DNA from: Planctomycetota bacterium
GTDB taxonomy: Bacteria > Planctomycetota > Phycisphaerae > UBA1845 > UTPLA1
Length of the DNA: 64,000 nt
Assembly (NCBI GenBank): GCA_003576905.1
Contig: QEVG01000008.1
Span: 82,410 to 146,409, forward strand
Reading direction: 5' to 3'
The translations under genes and the position numbers were made by a program. This document shows, one piece after another, positions 34,890 to 43,068 of the stretch (its first letter is position 1; the number at the start of each line of letters is the position of its first letter). The notes below the pieces were generated by a model. That model searched no databases. It was given only the letters and a program-made list of their open reading frames with translations, and was not told the DNA's origin.

Positions 34890-37382
34890 TCAGTCGCGGA
34901 GGTCCGAGCGGTCGTCGATCAGGTCGGGGACGCCGTCGTCGTCGGCCTCGTCGTCGAGGTCGGCGGTGCCGTACTTGTCGTCCTCGTCGGCGTTCAGGTC
35001 GGCCCGGTACCCGCCCGTGGTGACCTCGGCGTCGCGCTGGTCGCGGATCTCGTTCCATTCCTTTTGCGTGAGCAGTACCTCGCGGGCCTGGCTTCCCTTG
35101 TATTCGCCGACGATTCCGGCGGCGGCCATCTGGTCCACAAGGCGGCTGGCGCGCGAGTAGCCGATCTCGAGGCGGCGCTGGAGCAGGCTTACGCTGCCGC
35201 GCTGGCTTTCGACGATGATCGACACCGCCTCGTCAAACAGCGGGTCGCGCTCGCCGTCGTCCGCTTCTCCGGCCGGCTTAAGCCGCTGGAGTTCGTGATG
35301 AAAGACCGGCCTGGCCTTCTCGGAGAGGTCCACCAGGACGGCGCGCAGCTCGTCGTCCTCGATATAGGTTCCCTGGGCGCGTACGAGCTTGGACGATCCG
35401 GGCGGGAGCAGGAGCATGTCGCCCTCGCCCATGAGCACTTCGGCGCCGTTCTGATCGAGCACGATGCGCGAGTCCATGCGGCTGGCGACGCGGAAGGCGA
35501 TGCGGCAGGGCAGGTTGCTCTTGATGAGGCCGGTCACGACGTTGGCCTGCGGACGCTGAGTCGCCACGACGAGGTGAATGCCGACGGCGCGGCTCTTCTG
35601 TGCCAGGCGCGACAGGTGATGCTCGACTTCCTTGCCGGCGGTCATCATCAGGTCGGCCAGCTCGTCAATGACGATGACAATGTAGGGCAGGTGGGTCGGG
35701 ATCTTCGCCCGCTCCTCGTCGGTGGTCGGCTTGAAACGGTCGTAGATCTGATCCTTGGTCAGTCGGTTGAAGCTTCCGATGTCGCGCACGCCCGCCTCGG
35801 CGAGCAGCTCATAGCGCTCGTCCATCTTCGTCGTGGCCCATTGCAGGATCATCTCGGCGCGCTGCATGTCGGTGACGATCGGGCACATCAGGTGCGGGAT
35901 TTCCTTGAAGACGGAGAGCTCGACCATCTTGGGGTCGACGAGGATGAGCTTGACGTGGTCGGGCCGCTGGGTCATCAGGATTGACATGATGAGCGTGTTG
36001 ATGCACACGCTCTTGCCGCTGCCGGTTGTACCGGCGATGAGCATGTGCGGCATGGTGGCGATGTCGATGATCAGCGGGTCGCCGCTGGCGTTCTTTCCGA
36101 TGAAGACGGGGAGGGCCATCTTTGTCGGCTTGACACCGCCGAGCATGATCAGCTCTTTCAGGCGCACCTTCTCTTTGTTGGTGTTCGGAACCTCGATGCC
36201 GATCGTGTTCTTGCCGGGGATCGGGGCGACGACGCGGACCGCCGGGGCCTTGAGCGCCCGGGCGATGTCGTTGGCCAGCGAGTTGATCTGGCTGACCTTG
36301 GTTCCGGCCGACAGTTCCAGCTCGAACATGGTGATGACCGGGCCGGTGTCGATCTCGACGACTTTGACCTCGATGCGGAACTCGCAGAGGGTGCGTTCAA
36401 GAATGCTCGCCTGCTCGCGGACCACGATCTCCTGCATCGCCGAGTACCGGCCCTCCGGGTCGCGCAGCAGCGACAGCGGTGGGAGGACGTAATCGCCAAG
36501 CTCCGCGGGCCAGGCGCTGTCGGGCTGTTTGCCCTGGGCGCGATCCTTACCGAGCATGCGGATAATCAATTCGCGCTCAGGACGCTTGGCGGGCTTTTCG
36601 GCGACCGTCTCGGACGCAACCTGGGGTGAAGCAGCCTTTGCATCTGCCGGTGCGTCGGACGCCGAAGGATCGGACTCGTCTGTTTCTTCGTCGGAAACCT
36701 CGGGCTCGTCGTCCTCGTCGTCATCGGCCACGGGCCTTGGCGGCACGCTCGGCGCGGCGTTGCCGGCTCCGGCCATCACCGGCGTCAGGCGGGGGCGCGT
36801 CGCGCCGGCGGCGCGGACGACCGACGAGACGCCGCGATATCGCTCGATGACCCACGCGATCAGCGCGGGCACTTTCACCAGGAGGTCGTCCACGGAGAAG
36901 ATAAGGCCGAGCAGGAACATGCCGGTAATGACCAGCGCCGCGCCCCACATGGAAAAGGCGTCGCGCAGGAGGGCGGTGGTGGAGATGCCGAGGATTCCGC
37001 CGCGGCCTTCGACGAGACCTTGGGCGGCCTCGGGCTCGAGCAGCGCGCCGGCGGCGGCGGTTCCGGTGACCACGAGGCACAGGCCGGCAAGCCGAAGGGG
37101 CAGGTGCGTCACCTTGCGTCGAGCGAGCTGCGTGATAGCGGCCAGCGTCAGGAGCGCCATGAGCATGTAGGTCCCGTCGCCGATGTGGTACATGAGCTGA
37201 TACGACATCCACGCGCCGGCGCGGCCGCACCCGTTCAGGACGGGGTGCGGCTGGGGCCAGACGGCGGGATTGGGCCAGTCGTTGGGATCAAAGGTGAGAA
37301 CGGCTACCCAGCCGAAGGCGCAGAGCGCGACGGCGGCGACGGTTCGAAAGTTTCGCAGAAGAAGAGTGCGTTGAGGCGTCAT
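34890..37382 (-). CDS. ftsK: DNA translocase FtsK/SpoIIIE
   Basis: The 830-residue protein has four membrane segments in its first 190 residues and an acidic linker (DDDEDDEPEVSDEETDESD). The motor follows, with Walker A GTTGSGKSV at about residue 451, Walker B IVIVIDELADLMM, and the VVATQRPQANVVTG block. A C-terminal gamma winged helix (RGSVSLLQRRLEIGYSRASRLVDQM) recognises KOPS-type DNA sequences. The protein pumps chromosome ends through the closing septum and helps dimer resolution. Length and domain order are normal. An acidic tail of about 40 residues after the gamma domain is unusual. The gene is divergent from the nuclease-like gene. Confidence 0.93.
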   Translation of the reverse strand: MTPQRTLLLRNFRTVAAVALCAFGWVAVLTFDPNDWPNPAVWPQPHPVLNGCGRAGAWMSYQLMYHIGDGTYMLMALLTLAAITQLARRKVTHLPLRLAGLCLVVTGTAAAGALLEPEAAQGLVEGRGGILGISTTALLRDAFSMWGAALVITGMFLLGLIFSVDDLLVKVPALIAWVIERYRGVSSVVRAAGATRPRLTPVMAGAGNAAPSVPPRPVADDDEDDEPEVSDEETDESDPSASDAPADAKAASPQVASETVAEKPAKRPERELIIRMLGKDRAQGKQPDSAWPAELGDYVLPPLSLLRDPEGRYSAMQEIVVREQASILERTLCEFRIEVKVVEIDTGPVITMFELELSAGTKVSQINSLANDIARALKAPAVRVVAPIPGKNTIGIEVPNTNKEKVRLKELIMLGGVKPTKMALPVFIGKNASGDPLIIDIATMPHMLIAGTTGSGKSVCINTLIMSILMTQRPDHVKLILVDPKMVELSVFKEIPHLMCPIVTDMQRAEMILQWATTKMDERYELLAEAGVRDIGSFNRLTKDQIYDRFKPTTDEERAKIPTHLPYIVIVIDELADLMMTAGKEVEHHLSRLAQKSRAVGIHLVVATQRPQANVVTGLIKSNLPCRIAFRVASRMDSRIVLDQNGAEVLMGEGDMLLLPPGSSKLVRAQGTYIEDDELRAVLVDLSEKARPVFHHELQRLKPAGEADDGERDPLFDEAVSIIVESQRGSVSLLQRRLEIGYSRASRLVDQMAAAGIVGEYKGSQAREVLLTQKEWNEIRDQRDAEVTTGGYRADLNADEDDKYGTADLDDEADDDGVPDLIDDRSDLRD

Positions 37383-37723
37383 GGTATTTCATGGGCAGGG
37401 CGCGACGTTGCGCGCCGGGCTTCATCCAACGCGGCTTTGCGCCGCAAGGTCTGTCGCCGCTCCGCCTCGCCGACCCCGGCGGCGCGGGCGGCCCGATCGG
37501 CGCGCGGAATATCTGTCCGTCTGCCGAAAGCCTGCGTTATCAATACTATCGACCGAGTTGGAATGCCCGCTCAACCCAAACAGGGCGTCAAATCCGCCAC
37601 GCCGGCGCGGGCCAAATCTTGAATTGGACCGCTGTTTTTGGTAAGGTCCGTTTGCGTGGGCGAGGCTCGGGCTCGCTCGACACGTCGTTACCTGAAATTC
37701 GCCGTCGGAGGGAGGAAGCGCGC
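37383..37723. other. Divergent intergenic region between ftsK and the nuclease-like gene
   Basis: The region carries both promoters. A weak plus-strand candidate is TTGAAT at 37619-37624 with TAAGGT at 37642-37647, 17 bases apart. A short hairpin GGACC/GGTCC spans about 37626-37649. Otherwise nothing is visible, and no gene is supported. Confidence 0.4.
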
Positions 37724-38569
37724 ATGCCCCAACGCCGTGTCTGCGCGCTGGTGGAAGTCGTTGACACGCATACGCTTCTTGTTCAGTGGAACGACCGGCC
37801 GCGACGGCTCCGGCTGATGGACGTCGCGCCGGAGGCCGGAAGCACCGCCACCGGACAGACCCCCACGCAGTTCGGCCGCGAGGCGCTCGAGTGGGCGGTC
37901 GCAACGGTCTTCTGCGGCGTACGCGATCTTGAGATTGAGACTCCGAATGACGACTGGCTGTCGAGCAACTCGGGCAGCCTCCTCGCGTACGCCGTCGTGA
38001 GCGGCGAGAGCTACAACGTCCGGCTTGTCCGCGAGGGTCTCAGCCCTTGCTTCGAGAAGTACGGTCACCCATTGATGCGCCGTCATGAGATGGAGCGGGC
38101 CGAGCAGTGGGCCCGCCGCGAAGGGCGCGGCCTGTGGGGCTCGGCGGATCGCGGCCGGTACCGCGAGCTCAAGCGCTGGTGGCAGCTTCGCGCCGGACAG
38201 GTCGAGGGTTTCCGCCATGCCGTGGACATGGGCGAGGACATCTTCGACTGCCGGCTGCACTATCGGGAGATCGTCCAGCACGCCGAAGCACGGGCGCGGG
38301 CGGTCGTCTTCGGCGATGTGTGCGGCGCGTTTGAAATGACCGACGGCGCGACATTGCTTCAGATCGGCAGCCCCTGTCAGCCGCTTTGCGCCTACTTTCC
38401 GCCCGACATGAAGCGCCACGCCGCATTTCTTGCGCGCGAGCACTTTGGCGAGTACAAGCCGAACTACCTCTATTTCGATGGGCCGGTTTCGCTGGAGGCC
38501 GGGCAGCCGCAGATCAGCATCGAGTCGCCCGACCAGGTCTCCACCTGCCCCCCGCGCACGCGGGACTGA
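37724..38569 (+). CDS. Staphylococcal nuclease-like (SNase/OB-fold) protein
   Basis: A GGAGGGAGGAAG ribosome site sets the ATG at 37724. Residues 1-140 follow the thermonuclease pattern: VCALVEVVDTHTLLVQWN, RRLRLMDVAPEAG, a GREALEWA helix, LLAYAVVSGESYNVRLVREGLSPCF and MERAEQWARREGRGLWG. The nuclease needs two Arg and a Glu. Here Glu is present in APEAG, but the first Arg is not obvious and the second, normally in GRxLAYV, is Leu in GSLLAYA. The domain is therefore probably not catalytic and may only bind nucleic acid or protein. The C-terminal 140 residues are a separate, unrecognised domain. No signal peptide is seen. Confidence 0.65.
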   Translation: MPQRRVCALVEVVDTHTLLVQWNDRPRRLRLMDVAPEAGSTATGQTPTQFGREALEWAVATVFCGVRDLEIETPNDDWLSSNSGSLLAYAVVSGESYNVRLVREGLSPCFEKYGHPLMRRHEMERAEQWARREGRGLWGSADRGRYRELKRWWQLRAGQVEGFRHAVDMGEDIFDCRLHYREIVQHAEARARAVVFGDVCGAFEMTDGATLLQIGSPCQPLCAYFPPDMKRHAAFLAREHFGEYKPNYLYFDGPVSLEAGQPQISIESPDQVSTCPPRTRD

Positions 38570-38747
38570 CACGCCGTAGCCCGCCGGGAAGGCGAAAATC
38601 GCCGCCGATGGTTCCATTCGCGGCGTGTCGGGGCGAGGTCCCGGCCCATGTGACCTGCCACGGTATCCGCGATATCATGCCCGGTTCGGCGCTGCCACGA
38701 CGGACAGGGCCGATCCCGGACCCCCTTTTTAACCAGCGAAGACCGCC

Positions 38748-41700
38748 ATGCGAACCGCCGCCCAGATACGCCGTGAGTTCATTGATTATTTCGTCCACCG
38801 GTGCGGACACACCTTCGTGCCGTCGTCGCCGTGCGTGCCGGCGGACGACCCGACGCTCATGTTCACCAACGCCGGCATGAACCAATTCAAGCCGATTTTC
38901 CTCGGCCAGCAGGCGGCGGATGTGGACAAGTGGCCGGGGGCGACGCCGGGCATGCCGACGCGCGCGGCGAATACGCAGAAGTGCATCCGGGCCGGCGGCA
39001 AGCACAACGACCTGGACGACGTGGGGCACGACACGTATCACCATACGTTTTTCGAGATGCTGGGGAACTGGTCGTTCGGGGACTATTTCAAGAAAGAGGC
39101 GATCGAGTGGGCCTGGGACCTGCTCACCAGGGTCTGGAGTCTCGACCCGGAGCGGCTGCACGCGACGTACTTTCAGGGCGATGAGACCGAGGGCCTTGCA
39201 CCTGACACCGAAGCGCGCGAATTGTGGCTGAGGATCCTGCCGCCGGAGCGCGTGCATCCCGGCAACAAGAAGGACAACTTCTGGGAGATGGGCGATACAG
39301 GCCCCTGCGGCCCGTGCAGCGAGATCCACATCGACCTGACGCCCGACAAGAGCGGCGGACGGCTGGTGAATGCGGGCGACGCGCGGGTGATGGAAATATG
39401 GAATCTCGTCTTCATCCAGTTCAACCGGGGGGCGGACGGGAAGCTCTCGCCTCTGCCGGCAAAGCACGTGGACACGGGGATGGGCTTCGAGCGGATCTGC
39501 GCGGTGATTCGCGGCATCGAGACCGGGCGGCTCGGCCAGGTGAGCAATTACGACACGGACGTGTTCACGCCGATCTTCGCGACGATTCGGGGCGTGACCG
39601 GCGCGCCGGCATATACCGGATTGCTTGAGAGCGACGACGATTCGCACAGTGCCCGTCTTGATCCGAGCCGCGACCGTAAGGGAGCGGTACCAGCAGCGCC
39701 AATTCACGATAGAGCCCCCAGGCAAATGGAAGGCGTTCCGCTCGCCTACCTGATTACTTTTTCAACATACGGGACATGGTTGCATGGATCGGAAAAGGGC
39801 TCTGTGAATCGACTTCACAATCAACCCGAGGAGCCGTTTCTCGAGCCCGATGCCGATTGGGAAAACGACCAGTCGCGACTGCTGAAGCACGCGCCGGTAA
39901 CGCTTGACGAACGTCATCGCGGAATCGTGGATCGCACGATTCGCGAGGTCTGCAACCACCGGGGATGGACGCTTCAGGAATTGAACGTGCGAACGAATCA
40001 TGTCCACGCCGTCGTGAGCGCGCCGGACACTCCGGAACGAGTAATGAATGACTTCAAATCATACGCGACGAGGCGGATGCGGGAGGCTGGAGCGGTGGGG
40101 GCCGATAGAGTTGTCTGGACGCGGCACGGAAGTACGCGATACCTGTGGAAGTCCGAGTCGGTGGCGCAGGCATGCCAATACGTCCGCGATGCACAGGGTC
40201 GTGATTTGCCGATGGCCTCCGACGAGGGCGGCTTGGCTGGCCCGCTCCCTTACGGTCGCGGCTCTGTTCAAGGCGGCGGTCGCGGCTCGGATCAAGACGA
40301 CGGTCACGAACCTGCTCAACGCGCCGTCATGAAGGATGTCGCCTACCGTGTCATCGCCGATCACATTCGCACGCTGACGTTTGCGATCACCGATGGGGCG
40401 ATGCCGTCGAATGAGGGACGGGGGTACGTGCTGCGGCGCATCCTGCGCCGGGCGGTGCGGTACGGGCGGCAGTATCTCGGTACGCGCGAGCCGTTTCTCT
40501 GTCGGATTGTGCCCGCGGTGGCCGATGCCATGGGTGAGGCATTCCCGGAGCTGCGCACGGCGCACGGCGGGAGGAACGTGGAGCACGTCGCGGCGGTGCT
40601 GCGCGATGAGGAGGCGTCGTTCATCAAGACGCTGGACCGGGGCATCGCGCTCTTCGAGGAGGCCGCCGCCTACGCTGCGCAGCATCATCACGGCCGCATC
40701 AGCGGGGAGGACGCCTTCAAGTTGCATGATACATATGGCTTCCCGATTGACCTGACCGAGCTGATGGCGGAAGAGCGCGGGATGACGGTGAATATCGGGG
40801 AGTATGAGCGGTTGATGGAGGAGGCGAGGGAAAAATCCAGAAATAAGAAGATTAGCTTCCTACTTGGAATTCCTGAAGAGCACCTTAATAGTGAAACTGA
40901 CGACCGCTTCAAATACTCAGATCCTCAAGTACCTCTCGAGGCAAGGTATCTCTTTTCAGTTTCCGTCGGTGCCGGTCGCAAGGCCTTCGTTTTCGACAAG
41001 ACATGTTTCTACGCCGAGCAAGGCGGACAAATTGGGGATACTGGAAAGATTCTGTTCGACCAGGGAACCATTAATGTCTCCTCGACAATTCGAAGCGGCA
41101 ATCAGGTATTGCACGTATTCGATTACACTGAATTAGATAATCTCAAAGAAGACCTAGAGCATGGACAGAGTGCGAAATTGGTTCTCAACCAATCTAATCG
41201 CGCTTTCACTATGCAAAACCACACTGCCACGCACGTGCTCAATTGGGCCTTGCGTGATGTGCTGGGCGATCATGTGCAGCAGAAGGGCTCCCTCGTCGAT
41301 CCCGAGAAGACCCGGTTTGACTTCTCGCACCCGGCGCAGGTGACGGAGGAGGAGCTGGCCCGCATCGAGGAGCTGGTCAATTCCCAGATCGAGGAGGACC
41401 TGGAGGTCTTCACCGCCGAGGTTGAACAGAGAAAAGCACGAGAGGTGAACACGCTTCGGGCCGTCTTCGGCGAGAAGTACCCGGACGTGGTGCGCGTGGT
41501 CTCCATCGGCGTGCCGGTCGACCAGTTGCTATCCGACCCGAAGAACGACGAGTGGATGCGCTACAGCGTCGAGTTCTGTGGCGGCACGCACGTGAAGCGC
41601 ACCGGTGAGATCGGGCGCTTCCGGCTTGTTGAGGAGTCCGCCGTCGCCAAGGGCATCCGCCGCGTGATCGGCGTGACCGGCGAGCGGGCGCGAAAGGCGG

Positions 41701-42287
41701 AGGATGAGGCGACGGGCGTTCTTCGTATGCTCAAGGACGCGGCCCAGGCGCCGGATCAGGCCCTGCCGCAGCGCATCGCCGAAATCACCGCGATCATGAG
41801 CCAGGCGGAGATGCCCGTCGTGGAGAAGGCCCGCATCCGCGCCGACCTGGTGCATCTTCAGGAGCGGGCGAAGAAAGTGCAGAAGGAGCAGGCCCGCGCC
41901 GGCGCGGGCGAGGTGCTCTCGCAGGCCGAGGCGCTGCTGGCGACCGCGCCGCGCGCCGGAAGCGTGGCGATTGTCTGCGGGGCGGTGCCGGGAGCCACGA
42001 CCGATCAGCTTCGTGCGGCCTGCGACTCGCTGCGCGCCAAGGCGGGCTCGGCGGCGGTGCTTCTGGCGAGTGAAAGCGATGGGAAGGTGGTGCTCATGGC
42101 GGCGATGACCGCGGATGTCGTCGGCCGGGGCGTGAAGGCGGGCGACCTCATCCGGGATATCGCCCCGATCGTCGGCGGCAAGGGCGGCGGCCGGCCGGAC
42201 ATGGCCCAGGGCGGCGGCCCGGACGCGGGGCGGCTGGCCGAGGCGGTGTCAACGGCGGGTCAGTGGATCAGACAGAAGCTTGGATAG
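38748..42287 (+). CDS. alaS: Alanyl-tRNA synthetase with in-frame transposase insertion
   Basis: This AlaRS ligates alanine to tRNA(Ala). Class II motif 1 (DDPTLMFTNAGMNQFKPIF), motif 2 region (HHTFFEMLGNWSFGDYF) and motif 3 (VDTGMGFERICAV) are intact. So are the conserved IADHIRTLTFAITDG and SNEGRGYVLRRILRRA, the editing zinc site (NHTATH at about residue 823 and CGGTH at about 943) and the C-Ala end with GGKGGGRPDMAQGGG. Usual length is 870-900; this is 1179. The excess lies between motif 3 and IADHIRT (residues about 303-520), where a Y1 transposase domain and flanking palindromes are inserted in frame. A second oddity is an AT-richer stretch at 40825-41225. The gene is intact, so the product may still work. 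Confidence 0.9.
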   Translation: MRTAAQIRREFIDYFVHRCGHTFVPSSPCVPADDPTLMFTNAGMNQFKPIFLGQQAADVDKWPGATPGMPTRAANTQKCIRAGGKHNDLDDVGHDTYHHTFFEMLGNWSFGDYFKKEAIEWAWDLLTRVWSLDPERLHATYFQGDETEGLAPDTEARELWLRILPPERVHPGNKKDNFWEMGDTGPCGPCSEIHIDLTPDKSGGRLVNAGDARVMEIWNLVFIQFNRGADGKLSPLPAKHVDTGMGFERICAVIRGIETGRLGQVSNYDTDVFTPIFATIRGVTGAPAYTGLLESDDDSHSARLDPSRDRKGAVPAAPIHDRAPRQMEGVPLAYLITFSTYGTWLHGSEKGSVNRLHNQPEEPFLEPDADWENDQSRLLKHAPVTLDERHRGIVDRTIREVCNHRGWTLQELNVRTNHVHAVVSAPDTPERVMNDFKSYATRRMREAGAVGADRVVWTRHGSTRYLWKSESVAQACQYVRDAQGRDLPMASDEGGLAGPLPYGRGSVQGGGRGSDQDDGHEPAQRAVMKDVAYRVIADHIRTLTFAITDGAMPSNEGRGYVLRRILRRAVRYGRQYLGTREPFLCRIVPAVADAMGEAFPELRTAHGGRNVEHVAAVLRDEEASFIKTLDRGIALFEEAAAYAAQHHHGRISGEDAFKLHDTYGFPIDLTELMAEERGMTVNIGEYERLMEEAREKSRNKKISFLLGIPEEHLNSETDDRFKYSDPQVPLEARYLFSVSVGAGRKAFVFDKTCFYAEQGGQIGDTGKILFDQGTINVSSTIRSGNQVLHVFDYTELDNLKEDLEHGQSAKLVLNQSNRAFTMQNHTATHVLNWALRDVLGDHVQQKGSLVDPEKTRFDFSHPAQVTEEELARIEELVNSQIEEDLEVFTAEVEQRKAREVNTLRAVFGEKYPDVVRVVSIGVPVDQLLSDPKNDEWMRYSVEFCGGTHVKRTGEIGRFRLVEESAVAKGIRRVIGVTGERARKAEDEATGVLRMLKDAAQAPDQALPQRIAEITAIMSQAEMPVVEKARIRADLVHLQERAKKVQKEQARAGAGEVLSQAEALLATAPRAGSVAIVCGAVPGATTDQLRAACDSLRAKAGSAAVLLASESDGKVVLMAAMTADVVGRGVKAGDLIRDIAPIVGGKGGGRPDMAQGGGPDAGRLAEAVSTAGQWIRQKLG
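39665..39687 (+). repeat. Left 23-bp inverted repeat of the element
   Basis: It is perfectly complementary to 40242-40264. The core read on the plus strand is CGCGACCGTAAGGGAGC. In the alaS frame it codes the DRKGAV part of the linker. Confidence 0.85.
39726..40220 (+). CDS. Y1/HUH transposase domain (RAYT-like), embedded in alaS frame
   Basis: Starting at an ATG at 39726 (residue 327 of the alaS frame), about 165 residues form an IS200-like TnpA_REP domain. They include LAYLITFSTYGTWLHGSEKG, the HUH metal motif in RTNHVHAVVS (His at 418 and 420 of the fusion), VMNDFKSYATRRMRE, VVWTRHGSTRYLW, and the likely nucleophile Tyr in ACQYVRDAQGRD (about residue 478). These enzymes nick and rejoin single-stranded DNA at REP hairpins. 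All key residues are present, so it may be active. No clear ribosome site lies before the ATG, so separate translation is uncertain. The end is approximate, since the frame continues into alaS. Confidence 0.75.
40242..40264 (+). repeat. Right 23-bp inverted repeat of the element
   Basis: It is the exact inverse of 39665-39687. The 12-base CGGTCGCGGCTC at 40253-40264 is repeated directly at 40277-40288, so the right end carries an extra 24 bases compared with the left. Confidence 0.85.
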
Positions 42288-42353
42288 ATTAGTGTGTGCC
42301 GGGGCCCCGCAGCTCAGTCGACGGTTCAAACGGTGCGTCGAGAGAGTTGACAA

Positions 42354-42638
42354 ATGGCTAAGAAGATCGCGAAAAGGAAGGCCGCCGGGAAGCGCCGTGT
42401 GGTGATGGCTCGCGTGATCAAGCTTGGCGAGGACGACGGCAGTTTTGATGACGCGTTCTGGCGGCGCGTAGGACCGGAGGGCAGACAAGAGGCGATGTGG
42501 CAACTCGTGCTGGACTATTGGAAAATGAAAGGTCGCGATCCCCGTGAACTCCGACTGGACCGATCTGTTGTCGTTGTTAAACGCCTCAAGAGTCAAGTAC
42601 CTCCTCGTCGGCGGACACGCGGTCAGTCATTACAGTAA
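42354..42638 (+). CDS. Small protein paired with nucleotidyltransferase (possible antitoxin)
   Basis: The 94-residue basic protein begins MAKKIAKRKAAGKRRVVMARVIKLGEDD and contains FDDAFWRRVGPEGRQEAMWQLVLDYWKMKGRD and LRLDRSVVVVKR. I know this pattern (FDxxFWxxxGxxxR, W-x-M/L-V, L-x-R-S) only as a small companion gene next to nucleotidyltransferase-like genes; its role is not established. Its last 95 bases overlap the next gene in another frame, so the two must be co-translated or regulated together. GAGAG precedes the ATG. An antitoxin role is inferred from context only. Confidence 0.5.
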   Translation: MAKKIAKRKAAGKRRVVMARVIKLGEDDGSFDDAFWRRVGPEGRQEAMWQLVLDYWKMKGRDPRELRLDRSVVVVKRLKSQVPPRRRTRGQSLQ

Positions 42639-43023
42639 CCCGCGATTCACAGCCGACCTCGACATCTGGATCGAGCGAGCACCGGCGAATGCAAAGCGCG
42701 TATGGCGAGCGCTCGCGGAGTTCGGTGTACCAAGCCATCTCTTCAGCCTCCGGGATCTGACCGGCGTGAACAAGGTAATTCAGATTGGCGTCGAGCCGAA
42801 TCGAATAGATGTGCTGACCGGAGTCGCCGGCCTTGAGTTCGCAGATGCCTGGGAACGCAGAGTAGAGAGTACGTTCGGTGGATTGCCGACTCTTTACCTC
42901 TCCAAGGAAGATCTGATCAGGAACAAGCTCGCGTCGGGTCGTCCGCAGGACTTGCTCGATGTTTCCATGCTGGAACACGCAAAGCCTCGAGAAGACCCCG
43001 TGCGCAAGAAGCGAAAGAAGTGA
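42544..43023 (+). CDS. Nucleotidyltransferase-like protein (MNT/AbiEii/DUF6036 type)
   Basis: A GTG at 42544 starts a 159-residue protein with SRVKYLLVGGHAVSHYSNPRFTADLDIWIE. This is the GG-x-A-x10-TxDLDI signature of polymerase-beta-like nucleotidyltransferases, with both metal Asp residues present. NRIDVLTGVAGLEFADAWERR and LYLSKEDLIRNKLASGRPQDLLDVSML complete the family pattern. Related proteins are toxins of AbiE-type or MNT systems, or enzymes acting on tRNA or proteins. The tail is Lys/Arg-rich. It overlaps the preceding small gene by 95 bases. Base composition is somewhat lower in GC than surroundings. Acquisition by transfer is plausible given the mobile insertion just upstream. Confidence 0.7.
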   Translation: MNSDWTDLLSLLNASRVKYLLVGGHAVSHYSNPRFTADLDIWIERAPANAKRVWRALAEFGVPSHLFSLRDLTGVNKVIQIGVEPNRIDVLTGVAGLEFADAWERRVESTFGGLPTLYLSKEDLIRNKLASGRPQDLLDVSMLEHAKPREDPVRKKRKK

Positions 43024-43068
43024 GCCCCGCCCAGGAACGATGCGCGCTCGGCAGGGCGAATGCCAAAG

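Larger units (their letters stand above)
39657..40296 (+). mobile_element. RAYT/IS200-like element inserted in alaS
   Basis: The segment starts and ends with related palindromic sequences. A 23-bp stretch at 39665-39687 is repeated exactly in inverse at 40242-40264 (core CGCGACCGTAAGGGAGC and its complement). A 20-bp stretch at 39657-39676 is repeated in inverse at 40277-40296. Between them is a Y1 transposase domain. This is the arrangement of REP palindromes with their REP-associated tyrosine transposase. The alaS frame runs through without a stop. No target duplication was seen, as expected for this mechanism. Confidence 0.75.

Noticed and set aside
39657..40296. Intein in alaS
   Set aside because: There is no Cys/Ser at the left junction, no His-Asn at the right, and the inserted domain is a transposase with inverted repeats.
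38748..42287. Interpretation of alaS as a pseudogene
   Set aside because: The frame is open from start to stop with all class II, editing and C-Ala motifs, so the gene is intact despite the insertion.
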